NCBI RefSeq assembly: GCF_012516475.1
Contig: NZ_CP051217.1
Location: forward strand, 2,604,001-2,668,000
DNA length: 64,000 bases
Reading direction: 5' to 3'
DNA from: Parasphingorhabdus halotolerans
GTDB lineage: Bacteria; Pseudomonadota; Alphaproteobacteria; Sphingomonadales; Sphingomonadaceae
Shown here piece after piece: positions 18,849-28,559 of the stretch. The translations under genes and the position numbers were made by a program. Under the pieces are notes generated by a model that was given only the letters and a program-made list of their open reading frames with translations, ran no database searches and had not been told where the DNA came from. The first letter of the stretch is position 1. The number at the start of each line of letters is the position of its first letter.

Positions 18849-18878
18849 AAGGTCCGGTTGACAAAACCGGACCTTTTT
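18849..18878 (+). terminator. rho-independent terminator of aqpZ
   Basis: A perfect 11-base stem AAGGTCCGGTT / AACCGGACCTT with a 5-base loop, followed by T residues, 29 bases after the aqpZ stop. Confidence 0.93.
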
Positions 18879-18962
18879 GGTTGCAAAACGCAATTTTTTG
18901 TTGGTCCAAGTCGATTTCGCCACTTAAGAAGGGGCATTCTTAGGGGGATAGATATCCGAGTT

Positions 18963-20015
18963 ATGGCGCGGTTACTGCACAGATACCTACTTCTGGTTTT
19001 GCCAGCATTGTTGCTCGGTTGCAGCGAAACTGAAGCAGAGGAAAAACCGAAGAACCGTGATCCTATCCCAGCCGCTGTTCAAACAGTCTTGCCTGCCAGC
19101 GGAACCGAGATTATCACTAGTGCTGGTACTGTGCGTCTGCGGCGCGAAACGGAACTTGGGTTCACCACTTCTGGCAAAGTCGCTTCGGTCCGCTATGATG
19201 AAGGCGATCAGGTAAAACAGGGTGCTGTGCTGGCCGCTTTGGATAACAGCACGGTTTCTGCCGATTTGGACGCCGCGCAGGCCGAGCGTGAACGGGCCGA
19301 CGCTGAACTCAGCCGGATAGAGTCACTCTACAAGGATGGCTGGGTTACCAAAGCGCGTCTAGAACAATCAGAGGCGGCTTCAAAAGCGGCCTTGGCGCGC
19401 GTGAATGCGAGCGGATTTGCTAGCCGCACGGCGCGGATAACCGCTCCGAGCGGTGGTATTATTTTGGCACGCAACATTGATGCGGGCCAGATCGTGGCGG
19501 CGGGGCAAACCGCTCTCGTGCTCGGTGAAACTGGTAAGGGTTTTGTGTTGCGAGTGCCTTTGACCGATGCCGATGCCTCCCGGGTGCGGGTGGGTATGCG
19601 GGCAAATGTTACTATATCAGCGGTGAGCGACGAACCGTTTGAGGCGGTTGTCAGCGAAAAAGATGGTCGCGCTGATTCTAGCACCGGCACGTTTGAAGTC
19701 AGTTTCCTGCTGCCTGCCAGTGGTCGTTTGCGGTCCGGTCAATTGGGCACCGTGGATATTGAAGTGTCTCGCAACAATGACGGGTCAATAGCTGTTCCGG
19801 CAACCGCAATTTTTGGACTGCGTACCGGTGAAGGCCTGGTTTTTGTCGTCGACAAGAAAAACCGGGTCAAACAGCGCGGCGTGATCATTGGCGCGCTAAA
19901 CGACAAGACTCTCGAGATCGCCTCAGGCCTGAATGAGGGCGACACCATTGTAACCCGTGGCGTCGAAAAACTTCGCGATGGTGATATCATCAAACCCATT
20001 CGGGCCGCGAAATAG
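18963..20015 (+). CDS. RND efflux periplasmic adaptor lipoprotein
   Basis: A 350-residue membrane-fusion protein. The N-terminus (RYLLLVLPALLLGC) is a lipoprotein signal with lipobox LLGC. Then come the barrel-sandwich half-motif (GFTTSGKVASVRYDEGDQV), a short alpha-hairpin (AQAERERADAELSRI...), the returning lipoyl part (ITAPSGGIILARNIDAGQ) and a beta-barrel plus membrane-proximal domain. The short hairpin is typical of HlyD/MexA-type adaptors of RND pumps. I chose ATG at 18963, which gives the lipoprotein signal; longer in-frame starts run through the aqpZ terminator. The RND pump gene follows after 91 bases. Confidence 0.9.
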   Translation: MARLLHRYLLLVLPALLLGCSETEAEEKPKNRDPIPAAVQTVLPASGTEIITSAGTVRLRRETELGFTTSGKVASVRYDEGDQVKQGAVLAALDNSTVSADLDAAQAERERADAELSRIESLYKDGWVTKARLEQSEAASKAALARVNASGFASRTARITAPSGGIILARNIDAGQIVAAGQTALVLGETGKGFVLRVPLTDADASRVRVGMRANVTISAVSDEPFEAVVSEKDGRADSSTGTFEVSFLLPASGRLRSGQLGTVDIEVSRNNDGSIAVPATAIFGLRTGEGLVFVVDKKNRVKQRGVIIGALNDKTLEIASGLNEGDTIVTRGVEKLRDGDIIKPIRAAK

Positions 20016-20106
20016 CGGTTGATGGTATTGATGACCGAGCAGAGCAAACTTTCAAGCTGCGGCTTCCTGAAAATGGATCGACCAGCGCTCCGGGTCATTA
20101 ACTGAA

Positions 20107-23100
20107 ATGCTGGCAAGATTTGTTATTGAGCGCTGGCAGCTCACCATGGTACTCTTCCTGTTGCTGGTGCTGCTTGGCCTCAACGCGCTTTTTACGATTC
20201 CCCGAGCGGTTGATCCGCATTTTCCTATTCCTTCGGTCAACATCATTGCCGTGCTGCCCGGCGCTGATGCGCAGGATATGGAGGAGACGGTTGCCAAGCC
20301 CATTGAAGATGCAGTGCAATCGCTGGATGATATCGACGAGATTGTCTCAACGAGTACCGATGGCGGTACGACTATCCGGGTGACATTCACGGAATGGCGC
20401 GGGGCCAAGGTCGAGGGTTATTTCGATGATGTCATACGGGAAATCTCTGCCATTCGCAGTGACTTGCCGGCGAATTTGCAGCGTCTCGAATTTCGCCGGT
20501 ACCGGACGACCGAAGCGGCCGTCGTTCAGGTCGCGCTGGTAAGCGAAACTGCGTCCTGGCGGCGGATGGAAAAATATGCTGATGATCTGGTCGATAAATT
20601 GACCCGTTATGACGATGTCAGGGAAGTACAAATCTTCGGCCTGCCGCAACCGGAAGTCAGTATTGAAATCAATGCGGCGCGAATGTCGGAACTTAAAGTG
20701 GCGCCCAGTGCATTGGCGGATGCGGTGCGGCAGGGTGGTCTGGATTTTCCGGGCGGGGCGGTGCAAAGTGGCGGCCGGCGATTGAATGTCGATGCTGGCG
20801 GCGTTTTCCGTGATCTGGATAAAATCCGCGAATTGCCGCTGCGGGCATCAGGCGGAACTTTGCTGACTGTCGGTGATGTGGCGGACATAAAATGGGGCGC
20901 TGCCGAACAAATCTACCGCACCCGCCACAACGGCAAGCGGGCGGTGTTTTTGGCCGCGACGCAAAAAGATGGCATTGATGTTTCGCGGCTTATCAAACAG
21001 CTGGACACAGAACTGGACGGGCAGCGCGATATTTTGCCGCCGGACATCAAGCTTGAGATGCAGATGGATCAGAGCCGCGACGTGGAGCGGCGTTTGGGCG
21101 AGTTGAGCCGAGATTTTCTGATTGCTATCGGGCTGGTGATCATCACACTGTTGCCGCTCGGCTTTCGCGCATCGGGGATCGTGATGATTTCCATTCCGCT
21201 CTCTTTGGCTTCCGGGTTGGTCGCACTACAGGCGTTCGGATATAACCTCAGTCAGCTCTCCATTGCGGGCTTCATTGTTTCGCTGGGGTTACTGGTTGAT
21301 GACAGCATTGTCGTGACCGAAAATATCGCCCGGCATCTGCGGATGGGCAAAACCCGCAAACAGGCGGCCATAGATGCCTCTCTGGAAATTCGGGGCGCTG
21401 TGATCGGTTCTACGTTCGTGCTGGTGTTTGCCTTTGCGCCGTTGCTTTTTTTGCCGGGCGGTGCGGGTTCCTATACCAATTCATTCTTCCTCGCGATCAT
21501 GTTGACCGTGCTCGCTTCGCTGGTAATTTCGCTTTCGCTGATTCCATTCTTTGCCAGCAAGATGCTCAAGCGGGATGAGAATCCGGAAGGCAATTTTGCG
21601 TTTCGTTGGGTCAGTGAAAAAATCCAGCGCTTCTACCGGCCGTTTCTTCATGTCGCATTGGGTGCGCCTTGGAAAACCGTGGTAATCGCGCTGGTCCTGT
21701 GCACCTCTGCATTTGCACTGGTGCCCTCGATGGGGTTCTCGCTCTTCCCTGTCGCCGACGCGCCCTATTTCCGGGTTTCCGTTGAAACAGAGCAGGGCAG
21801 CAGTCTCGACCAGACTGATATTGTCATCAAGGATGTCGCTGAAATATTGGAAAATGAACCGTCGGTGGTGGTGCGCGCCGAGAACATTGGTCGGGGCAAC
21901 CCGCAAGTTTTCTACAATGTCGGGCCAGGAGCAGAACGGACCAACTACGGTGAGATATTGGCGGTCATGGATGAGTGGGACAAGACCGACAGCCCTGAAA
22001 TGGTCGAACGCCTGCGCAAGAAATTTGATACGATTCCCGGTGCACGAATCAAGCTGGAGTTGTTTAACAACGGACCACCAATTGAAGCGCCTGTTGCTAT
22101 CCGCATTGCCGGACCCAAGCTGGATGAACTGAAAACTCTTGCCGGGCAAGTGGCAGACATATTGCGAGATACTCCCGGTGCTCGGGATATTAACAACCCC
22201 GTGGCGACTGATAAAATTGACCTGGACATAGGGCTGGACGAGCAAAAGGCCGCATTGCTCAATATTCCCGCAGGCGAACCGCGCCGCGCTATCAGACTGG
22301 CGCTAAGCGGTGAGCGCGCAGCGACATTCCGGGATGAAGAAGGCGATAATTATCCGGTGACCGTGAGATTGCCGCTCAGAGATACCCAGCCGGTGTCTGC
22401 GCTTGATGATGTTTATCTGGCTACCCGGAGCGGGGATCCGATCGCCTTGTCTCAAATCAGCAACCCCAAACTTACCAATGCACCGCCACAAATTCAGCGT
22501 TACCAGCTCGAACGATCGATTTCGGTAACAGCGCAGGTAGAGCTTGGCGCGGTAAGTGCAACGGTGACTGACAGGGCGGTTAGGAAGATTAAACAGATCG
22601 ACTTTCCTGAAGGTTACTCATTCGAAGTGGGCGGCGAAAGCGAGGCGATTGGCGAGACATTTGGTGATCTTGGACCTATTGTTATTACATCGCTACTGGT
22701 GATATTCGGCATTCTGGTTGCCGAGTTCCGGCGGTTTAAGGAGACTATTGTGGTTGCCGGCGTCATCCCCTTGGGAACGTTCGGCGGATTGATCGCGCTG
22801 TTTATCACCGGTAATTCGCTGAGTTTCATGGCGGTCATCGGGTTTATTGCGCTGATCGGCATCGAGATTAAAAATTCGATATTGCTGGTCGATTTTACGA
22901 CCCAGCTCAGGGATCAGGGAATGGGGCTTCGTGATGCAATCGAGAAGGCCGGCGAAGTTCGCTTCCTGCCCGTTTTGTTGACGTCGGTCACGGCCATTGG
23001 CGGGCTTTTGCCGCTGGCGATATTGGGCGGGTCGCTCTACGCGCCGGTTGCGATCATAATTATCGGCGGTTTGATCAGTTCGACCTTGCTTTCCCGCGTT

Positions 23101-23202
23101 GTAACCCCAGCTATGTATTGGCTGGTAGCGCGTCGTGATGAAGAACGGCGCGTTGCCAAGAATGGAAATGGCGGTACTGGTGATAAACCGGCCCCTGTCT
23201 GA
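20107..23202 (+). CDS. RND family efflux transporter permease
   Basis: A 1031-residue inner-membrane proton antiporter with the two-fold RND layout: helix 1 (MVLFLLLVLLGLNALFTI), periplasmic porter domain, helices 2-6 with the proton-relay pair DD in LLVDDSIVVTENI, helix 7, a second porter domain from about residue 540, and helices 8-12 (FMAVIGFIALIGIEIKNSI). Full length, no breaks. It pairs with the adaptor just upstream; no outer-membrane TolC-like gene is nearby, so one encoded elsewhere must be shared. The substrate is unknown. Sequence is nearer the uncharacterised AcrB-like alphaproteobacterial group than to heavy-metal CusA types (no methionine clusters seen). Confidence 0.93.
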   Translation: MLARFVIERWQLTMVLFLLLVLLGLNALFTIPRAVDPHFPIPSVNIIAVLPGADAQDMEETVAKPIEDAVQSLDDIDEIVSTSTDGGTTIRVTFTEWRGAKVEGYFDDVIREISAIRSDLPANLQRLEFRRYRTTEAAVVQVALVSETASWRRMEKYADDLVDKLTRYDDVREVQIFGLPQPEVSIEINAARMSELKVAPSALADAVRQGGLDFPGGAVQSGGRRLNVDAGGVFRDLDKIRELPLRASGGTLLTVGDVADIKWGAAEQIYRTRHNGKRAVFLAATQKDGIDVSRLIKQLDTELDGQRDILPPDIKLEMQMDQSRDVERRLGELSRDFLIAIGLVIITLLPLGFRASGIVMISIPLSLASGLVALQAFGYNLSQLSIAGFIVSLGLLVDDSIVVTENIARHLRMGKTRKQAAIDASLEIRGAVIGSTFVLVFAFAPLLFLPGGAGSYTNSFFLAIMLTVLASLVISLSLIPFFASKMLKRDENPEGNFAFRWVSEKIQRFYRPFLHVALGAPWKTVVIALVLCTSAFALVPSMGFSLFPVADAPYFRVSVETEQGSSLDQTDIVIKDVAEILENEPSVVVRAENIGRGNPQVFYNVGPGAERTNYGEILAVMDEWDKTDSPEMVERLRKKFDTIPGARIKLELFNNGPPIEAPVAIRIAGPKLDELKTLAGQVADILRDTPGARDINNPVATDKIDLDIGLDEQKAALLNIPAGEPRRAIRLALSGERAATFRDEEGDNYPVTVRLPLRDTQPVSALDDVYLATRSGDPIALSQISNPKLTNAPPQIQRYQLERSISVTAQVELGAVSATVTDRAVRKIKQIDFPEGYSFEVGGESEAIGETFGDLGPIVITSLLVIFGILVAEFRRFKETIVVAGVIPLGTFGGLIALFITGNSLSFMAVIGFIALIGIEIKNSILLVDFTTQLRDQGMGLRDAIEKAGEVRFLPVLLTSVTAIGGLLPLAILGGSLYAPVAIIIIGGLISSTLLSRVVTPAMYWLVARRDEERRVAKNGNGGTGDKPAPV

Positions 23203-23214
23203 TAGGAGTTTCAC

Positions 23215-23760
23215 ATGGCAATGCAGGAAGCAATTTTCGCAGGCGGATGTTTTTGGTGCACGGAGGCGGTGTTCAACGATATCGCCGGCGTTAAATCGGT
23301 CGAAAGCGGATATATTGGCGGTAATAATCCCGACCCTAGCTATCGGGAGGTTTGCTCCGGAACGACCGGACACGCCGAAGCGATAAAAATTGGTTTCGAC
23401 GACGCGGTGGTCAGCTATTCCGATTTACTGGATATTTTCTTTGCGACCCATGACCCGACCCAGTTAAACCGGCAGGGCAATGATGTAGGCACACAATATC
23501 GCTCGGCAATTTTTCCGTTAAATGATGGACAGCGGACCGAGGCCGAAGCGGGCATGTCCCGCGCTGCTGAAGGCCGTAATGAACCGATCGTGACGACGAT
23601 TGAAGGGCCTGCCACCTGGTATGTGGCCGAGGACTATCACCAGCAATATTGGGCTGATGAGGGGCGCGGTAATCCTTATTGCGTTGCCACTATTCCACCA
23701 AAGCTACAAAAGCTGCGGACCAGTTTTGCTGACAAGCTAAAGGACAATGCAAAGGCATGA
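23215..23760 (+). CDS. msrA: peptide-methionine (S)-S-oxide reductase MsrA
   Basis: A 181-residue MsrA that reduces methionine-S-sulfoxide in oxidised proteins. The active-site motif GCFWC is at residues 11-15 ([11 protein letters not shown]), with the substrate pocket sequences [12 protein letters not shown] and [11 protein letters not shown] in the right order. AGGAG precedes the ATG. The stop overlaps the galU start by 4 bases, so the two are translated together, and the RND pump ends only 12 bases upstream. Confidence 0.96.
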   Translation: MAMQEAIFAGGCFWCTEAVFNDIAGVKSVESGYIGGNNPDPSYREVCSGTTGHAEAIKIGFDDAVVSYSDLLDIFFATHDPTQLNRQGNDVGTQYRSAIFPLNDGQRTEAEAGMSRAAEGRNEPIVTTIEGPATWYVAEDYHQQYWADEGRGNPYCVATIPPKLQKLRTSFADKLKDNAKA

Positions 23761-24626
23761 AGCCGATTAAAAAAGCCGTTTTTCCAGTTGCAGGCATGGG
23801 AACCCGTTTCCTTCCGGCGACCAAGGTGATGCCCAAAGAGCTTTTTCCGATCGTGGACCGCCCGCTGTTGCAATATGCGGTGGATGAGGCGCTGGAAGCC
23901 GGAATCGAACAGATGATCTTCGTCAATGGCCGTGGCAAGGGGATGATCGAGGATCATTTCGACATGGCCTATGAGCTCGAACGGACGATGGCGGATCGCG
24001 ACAAGGATGGTTCAGCACTGGACGGTACAAGGCTCAAGCCGGGCGACTGTGTATTTGTGCGCCAACAGGAGCCGCTGGGGCTTGGGCATGCAATCTGGTG
24101 CGCACGGGATATTGTCGGTGATGAACCCTTTGCAATATTTCTGCCGGACGAATTTATGGTTGGCAGCCCTGGCTGTATGAAACAGATGGCCGATGCCTAT
24201 GATAAGCTTGGCGGAAATCTGGTTTGCGCGCTGGAAATTCCAATGGAAGATACGCCATCTTACGGGGTGATCGACCCTGGCTATCGTGATGGCGCGATTA
24301 CCGAAGTCAAAGGCTTAGTTGAGAAACCCGCAGCCGGAACAGCGCCGTCCAACCTGATCGTTCCTGGTCGCTATATCTTGCAGCCCGAAGTTATGCGCAT
24401 ATTGGAAACGCAGGAAGCAGGCGCTGGTGGTGAGATTCAGTTGACCGACGCAATGGCGCAGATGATCGGGCAGCAGCCGTTTCACGGGATGACCTTTGAT
24501 GGCAAGCGTTACGATTGCGGGTCGAAGCAAGGCTATGTCGAGGCCAATCTGGCGCTCGCATTGGCGCATCCCGAAATTGGTAGTGATATTCGGGAGATTG
24601 CGACCAAGTTGCTGGCCGAGGGCTAA
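23757..24626 (+). CDS. galU: UTP--glucose-1-phosphate uridylyltransferase
   Basis: A 289-residue nucleotidyltransferase that makes UDP-glucose for envelope polysaccharide synthesis. The N-terminal signature [19 protein letters not shown] gives the nucleotide loop and the catalytic lysine region; [18 protein letters not shown] and VEKP follow as in GalU. It begins in an ATGA overlap with msrA. A small lipoprotein gene follows after 61 bases. Confidence 0.96.
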   Translation: MKPIKKAVFPVAGMGTRFLPATKVMPKELFPIVDRPLLQYAVDEALEAGIEQMIFVNGRGKGMIEDHFDMAYELERTMADRDKDGSALDGTRLKPGDCVFVRQQEPLGLGHAIWCARDIVGDEPFAIFLPDEFMVGSPGCMKQMADAYDKLGGNLVCALEIPMEDTPSYGVIDPGYRDGAITEVKGLVEKPAAGTAPSNLIVPGRYILQPEVMRILETQEAGAGGEIQLTDAMAQMIGQQPFHGMTFDGKRYDCGSKQGYVEANLALALAHPEIGSDIREIATKLLAEG

Positions 24627-24687
24627 AATGACATTCATGCCAGTTTCAGCCAAAGACGCGCATGAACATGTCGAGTAGGAGAATATC

Positions 24688-24960
24688 ATGCGCATTATCA
24701 CACTGGTTTTGATTTCATCCATTCCCGTCATGCTATCTGGCTGTGTCGCCAGCAAGATCATCTCGGCTCCTTTCAAGGCCGCAGGCACGGTGGTTGAAAC
24801 CGCCGTCGATGCAACCACTCAATCGCAATCCGAAAAAGAAGAGGACGTGGGCCGGAAGGTGCTGGCCGAACGCAAAGCCCAACGCAAATTATGCCTTGAT
24901 GATGCGCGCAACAAGCAGGAACGCAAGGATTGCAAGGAACGCTATAGCGATGATTATTAA
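24688..24960 (+). CDS. small lipoprotein, function unknown
   Basis: A 90-residue protein with a lipoprotein signal (MRIITLVLISSIPVMLSGC, lipobox LSGC) and a charged, probably helical mature part: an Ala/Thr/Val stretch (FKAAGTVVETAVDATTQS) and then a strongly charged tail containing two cysteines (KLCLDDARNKQERKDCKERY) that could form a disulphide. No named family recognised. GTAGGAG lies upstream of the ATG. Probably the last gene of the msrA-galU unit. Confidence 0.7.
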   Translation: MRIITLVLISSIPVMLSGCVASKIISAPFKAAGTVVETAVDATTQSQSEKEEDVGRKVLAERKAQRKLCLDDARNKQERKDCKERYSDDY

Positions 24961-24979
24961 CGCGCCCGGTCCGTTCCTG

Positions 24980-24997
24980 CTTCGACAGGCTCAGCAC
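24980..24997. repeat. dispersed intergenic repeat, CTTCGACAGGCTCAG type
   Basis: The core CTTCGACAGGCTCAGCAC sits between the 3' ends of two convergent genes. A close relative, CTTCGACAAGCTCAGGA, occurs at 56630 upstream of rplK. Short extragenic repeats of this type are common in sphingomonads as I recall them. Confidence 0.6.
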
Positions 24998-25008
24998 CAA
25001 AGGTAAGA

Positions 25009-26037
25009 TCAGGGTTTGTCAGCGGTCAACAATGGCGGAGCATATTTCCCGCTTGTCGGCCCCATCGCTGCCATTTTTGCTATCTCGTCCTCAAAAAGCA
25101 TCACCCTTTTCTTCCATTTATAATGGGTGGAAGCAGAGAAAATGCCTTTGCCATGCTCCTTGCCATAGCGCGTCCAGAACCGGATCGCGGCCTGCGGATC
25201 ATAGCCTGCATTGGCCATCAGCCAGACCGACAGCCGGTCCGCCTCTATTTCGGTTTCCCTGATCCGCCCGGCGCTTTTACCGAACTGGCCGAAAAACCCG
25301 CGATTGACATTTTGTTCGTTTAACCGGTCTTTGTGATGGAGTAAATTATGAGCCAGTTCATGCGCTGCCACGGCAGCAAATTCATCATCGCTCTGAAAAT
25401 ATTCGGCGAGCGCGGAGGATATGCTGACCATCCTTCCATCGGCCGACGCGCTGCGATCATCGCTAACACGAATCTGGAATCGGCTTGGGCAGGTTTGGAC
25501 CGGATCGACGGTAACAATCTGCCTGATCCCGCCGACACTAACGGTCAATTGGGTTTGTCCCTTATTTAATGCATTTTCCAATGCCGCATTAACCGCAGCG
25601 AGCCGGCGATATGCGGGCACTTCAGAATCCAGCTCCTGATTGCTGACCGCAATATCGGCTATGGCAAGATTGTTAATCACGAACAAATCATTGCCCGGAG
25701 CCAAGCCTGTATTTGCAGCCGGGCTGTCCTGGGCAACCGCATTAATCGCTACCGGACCATCAAAACCCAGCGCGAAACGGGCTGCGGCCTGATCACCATA
25801 TTGATTGATATCGTGTAGCAATAGTCCGGCACCTGCTACCTTGGTTCTGCAAAACGGCTCGTTTGCGGACACCAACCGGTAGCCAACGGTGTACAGGCGC
25901 TGATCCAGCAGTTGCAGGTTTTTAAGCGCCAATATGGTTTTGGCGTTGAATGCCGGTTCGGTGGTCTCTTGCGCCGACAAGGGTGCAGATATTGCCAATA
26001 TACATATCACGGGCCAGAAACGAAACATGTTGGGCAT
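25009..26037 (-). CDS. M48 family metallopeptidase with PDZ-like domain
   Basis: A 342-residue secreted protease. A signal peptide (residues 1-22, cleavage after LSA) is followed by a domain with PDZ-like sequence (SPAANTGLAPGNDLFVINN, residues 105-123) and then an M48 catalytic domain with HELAH at 226-230 and the third ligand glutamate in ETEIEADRLS. The organisation resembles periplasmic BepA-like quality-control proteases but lacks the TPR part. Its ATG directly follows the LysE stop, and AGGA is placed 5 bases upstream, so it belongs to the LysR-LysE-M48 operon. Confidence 0.87.
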   Translation of the reverse strand: MPNMFRFWPVICILAISAPLSAQETTEPAFNAKTILALKNLQLLDQRLYTVGYRLVSANEPFCRTKVAGAGLLLHDINQYGDQAAARFALGFDGPVAINAVAQDSPAANTGLAPGNDLFVINNLAIADIAVSNQELDSEVPAYRRLAAVNAALENALNKGQTQLTVSVGGIRQIVTVDPVQTCPSRFQIRVSDDRSASADGRMVSISSALAEYFQSDDEFAAVAAHELAHNLLHHKDRLNEQNVNRGFFGQFGKSAGRIRETEIEADRLSVWLMANAGYDPQAAIRFWTRYGKEHGKGIFSASTHYKWKKRVMLFEDEIAKMAAMGPTSGKYAPPLLTADKP

Positions 26038-26718
26038 TTATCCTACCAAGACTTTCGGCAAGTTGAACGCAGTTTGCATAGAGTCATCAGTCAAATTCCA
26101 CCATGACAATATAAGCGCCGCGCCAACCAATACTGCAGCTGCAATTTTCTGGAAAAACGGCTGAGCGGAATCGGCATTGCCCAGGTTGCGCGCTTTGGAA
26201 GCTAGCGCGGCATAAAATGTCAGGCCGGTTGTCTCGGTTATCACGGTCAGGCCCGCCAAAATTGCAAATTGCAGTAGCACATTGCCCGACGGATCAATAA
26301 ATGGCGGGATGAATGCGACGTAGAACATCAGTGCTTTCGGGTTGGACATGTGGACCGCCAGACCATTTAGAAAGCCGCGCTTGAAATTGGCAGATCTCGC
26401 CGACTGGCTGGCAAGGCGACTATTGCCACCGCGCAGCATTTGCAAGCCCATCCCGGCAAGATAGGCCACACCAATCCATCGCAGTGCAGAATAAGCGACT
26501 GGCACCGCCTGAATCAAGGCGATCAGGCCGAAAGCGGTCAGCCCGTACCAGACAAAGTTGCCAAAATTGACTCCAAGAATGGGGCCCAATGCACCCCGCA
26601 TCCCGCCAGCAGGCCCCTGTGGCAACGCGTGACTGACGGTCACCATAGTTGCCGGCCCCGGCGTCAGGCAGAACATCAGATCGGCGATCAGAAATAGCAG
26701 GATGGTTTCCAGAGGCAC
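26038..26718 (-). CDS. LysE/RhtB family amino-acid exporter
   Basis: A 226-residue inner-membrane protein with about six helices. The family signature is at the N-terminus (FLIADLMFCLTPGPATMVTV) and in NPKALMFYVAF. It would export amino acids or homoserine-lactone-like compounds; the substrate is not readable. The start is GTG at 26718, whose G is the last base of the upstream LysR TAG stop, so translation is coupled to the regulator. A LysR regulator joined to a LysE exporter fits the ArgP-ArgO or LysG-LysE type of control, except that here both genes are on one strand. Confidence 0.9.
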   Translation of the reverse strand: MPLETILLFLIADLMFCLTPGPATMVTVSHALPQGPAGGMRGALGPILGVNFGNFVWYGLTAFGLIALIQAVPVAYSALRWIGVAYLAGMGLQMLRGGNSRLASQSARSANFKRGFLNGLAVHMSNPKALMFYVAFIPPFIDPSGNVLLQFAILAGLTVITETTGLTFYAALASKARNLGNADSAQPFFQKIAAAVLVGAALILSWWNLTDDSMQTAFNLPKVLVG

Positions 26719-27608
26719 TAGTTCAAATTTTCTTTCAAATGGTCGATCAGCGCATTTACGCGTGCGGGACGCAGTGGGGAAGGGGGCATGACGATGTTGA
26801 GATCAATGGGTTCAAACTGCCAGTCTTTCAGGATTTTTTTGAGTTTGCCTGATTGCAAATGCTCGTCAATCAGAAAGTCTGGAAGGTTGCTGATGCCATG
26901 CCCGGCGATCAGGGATTCCAGCTCCAGCGAGCCGTTGTTGGAGCGCAGGCGGCAGCGCGGCTGGACGCTGACCTTCTTGCCCCCCGGACCGGACAGATGC
27001 CAGATTTCGGGCGTGGGTATGTTGGAATAGATGAAACAATCATGGTCGCTAAGTTGATCCGGATGCTTGGGTTCGCCATTGCGCGCAATATAGGCAGGTG
27101 ACGTGACAAAATGCCTTTCGATGCGGCGCAGTCTGATGGCGCGCAGGCTGCTATCGGGCAGAGCGGCAATCCGGACAGCGACGTCGAAACCCTCATCAAC
27201 CAGATCAATTTTGGCGTCGCTCAATTGCACATCCACAGCGATTTCCGGGTATTTTGTCATGAAGCTTGCGATCACCGAAGCGAGATGGGACAGACCGTAG
27301 CTGAGCGGTGCAGCCATGCGGACCTGACCACGTAGCAGATGAGCGGTATCTCTTGCGGCATCCATCGCCGCTTCGCCGTCCTGCGCAATTTGCTGGGCGT
27401 GCGGCAGCAAGGAACAGCCTGCTGTGGAAAGTGATATTTTCCGCGATGTTCGATGGAATAATACTGTACCAAGCGACTGTTCCAACCGGGTTATCGCCTT
27501 GGATATGGTTGGTTTTGAAAGACTAAGTTCCGCTGCCGCAGCGGTGAAGCTACCGAGCCGCGCTACCGCTGCAAATATCGCCCATGCTTCATAATCGGGT
27601 AATGCCAT
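26718..27608 (-). CDS. LysR family transcriptional regulator
   Basis: A 296-residue regulator. The winged helix-turn-helix occupies residues 1-60 (FAAVARLGSFTAAAAELSLSKPTISKAITRLE), followed by the substrate-binding domain (VRIAALPDSSLRAIRL, LSDHDCFIY). Its type resembles the group close to YhaJ/DmlR. It reads away from the pirin and azoreductase genes with a 124-base spacer containing an inverted repeat, so it is a good candidate regulator of both sides. It leads the operon with the LysE exporter and M48 protease. Confidence 0.92.
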   Translation of the reverse strand: MALPDYEAWAIFAAVARLGSFTAAAAELSLSKPTISKAITRLEQSLGTVLFHRTSRKISLSTAGCSLLPHAQQIAQDGEAAMDAARDTAHLLRGQVRMAAPLSYGLSHLASVIASFMTKYPEIAVDVQLSDAKIDLVDEGFDVAVRIAALPDSSLRAIRLRRIERHFVTSPAYIARNGEPKHPDQLSDHDCFIYSNIPTPEIWHLSGPGGKKVSVQPRCRLRSNNGSLELESLIAGHGISNLPDFLIDEHLQSGKLKKILKDWQFEPIDLNIVMPPSPLRPARVNALIDHLKENLN

Positions 27609-27629
27609 CGGGTTACATTAGATAAAAAA

Positions 27630-27667
27630 TAGAAACAATCAATTTCTATCTTGTCTATTTTAGAAAC
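27630..27667. promoter_or_regulatory. candidate LysR operator in divergent spacer
   Basis: An inverted repeat TAGAAA-N7-TTTCTA at 27630-27648, plus a third copy TAGAAAC at 27661-27667. It lies in the A+T-rich spacer between the LysR gene and the pirin gene, where a LysR protein would bind to control both directions. Confidence 0.5.
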
Positions 27668-27732
27668 TAAAAGATGTGCCTATCTCAATCTCAAGTCGAG
27701 CGGAAATGATCCGCTCCAACAGGAGAATGACA

Positions 27733-28449
27733 ATGATCGAGAAACGCGCATTTAAAGACCTGGCTCATGTGGACCATGAATGGTTACAGGCCCGCCACCA
27801 TTTTTCCTTTGGCAAATATTGGGATCCCGCTCGCATGGGGTTTGGCCCGATCCGCGTGTGGAATGATGACGAGATCAATCCGCACACCGGTTTCCCGATG
27901 CACGGACACAAGGACATGGAAATCATCACCTATGTCCGCGAGGGGGCGATCACCCATCGCGACAATATGGGCAATGAGGGCCGTACCGAGGCCGGTGATG
28001 TTCAGGTGATGAGTGCGGGCAGCGGCGTGATGCACAGCGAATATAATCTGGAAGGTGAGCAGACAAAGCTCTTTCAAATCTGGATCGAACCGCGTGCGCC
28101 CGGCGGCGATGCCCACTGGAATGCGAAAGCCTTTCCGAAAGGCCAACGGTCCGGGCAATTGGAGATTCTCGCCAGCGGTTTCGATGCAGATATCGAAAGC
28201 GGCGCGCTGATGATCCGGGCTGATGCAAGGCTTTATGGCGCAACGCTCAGCAAAGGCACAGCCATAATCCACAAAATTGCCGATGGTGCGCATGTCTATC
28301 TTGTCGGTTCCGCTGGCAAGCTGCGAATCAACGGCGAAGAAGTGAATGCCCGCGATGCACTGGCTATTCGGGATATTGCATCGCTGGACATTGAAGCGCT
28401 CAGCGACAGCGAGCTGGTCTTTGTCGAGGCGTTCGAAACCAAACACTGA
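27733..28449 (+). CDS. pirin family protein
   Basis: A 238-residue bicupin. The first cupin carries the metal-binding residues (FPMHGHKDMEIITYVREG and MSAGSGVMHSEYN), the second is degenerate, as in YhaK/YhhW-like pirins, some of which act as quercetinases or redox sensors. Start: AGGAG at 27721 is 7 bases before ATG 27733 but almost touches ATG 27727, so I chose 27733 (MIEKRAFKD). It is divergent from a LysR regulator, as yhaK is from yhaJ in E. coli, and precedes an azoreductase gene; together they look like a response to quinones or electrophiles, which is an inference. Confidence 0.9.
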   Translation: MIEKRAFKDLAHVDHEWLQARHHFSFGKYWDPARMGFGPIRVWNDDEINPHTGFPMHGHKDMEIITYVREGAITHRDNMGNEGRTEAGDVQVMSAGSGVMHSEYNLEGEQTKLFQIWIEPRAPGGDAHWNAKAFPKGQRSGQLEILASGFDADIESGALMIRADARLYGATLSKGTAIIHKIADGAHVYLVGSAGKLRINGEEVNARDALAIRDIASLDIEALSDSELVFVEAFETKH

Positions 28450-28502
28450 CACCCGCGAAGGAGGGGGCGCTTACTTCCCCTAAATATAGGCGCCCCTTCA
28501 AC

Positions 28503-28542
28503 GTCGCTCTATTCCAAACAATGTCGCTCTATTCCAAACAAT
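28503..28542 (+). repeat. perfect 20-bp tandem duplication
   Basis: The unit GTCGCTCTATTCCAAACAAT occurs twice in direct succession (28503-28522 and 28523-28542) in the leader of the azoreductase gene, ending 17 bases before its ATG. Confidence 0.95.
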
Positions 28543-28559
28543 TCAAAGGAAAAACAATC

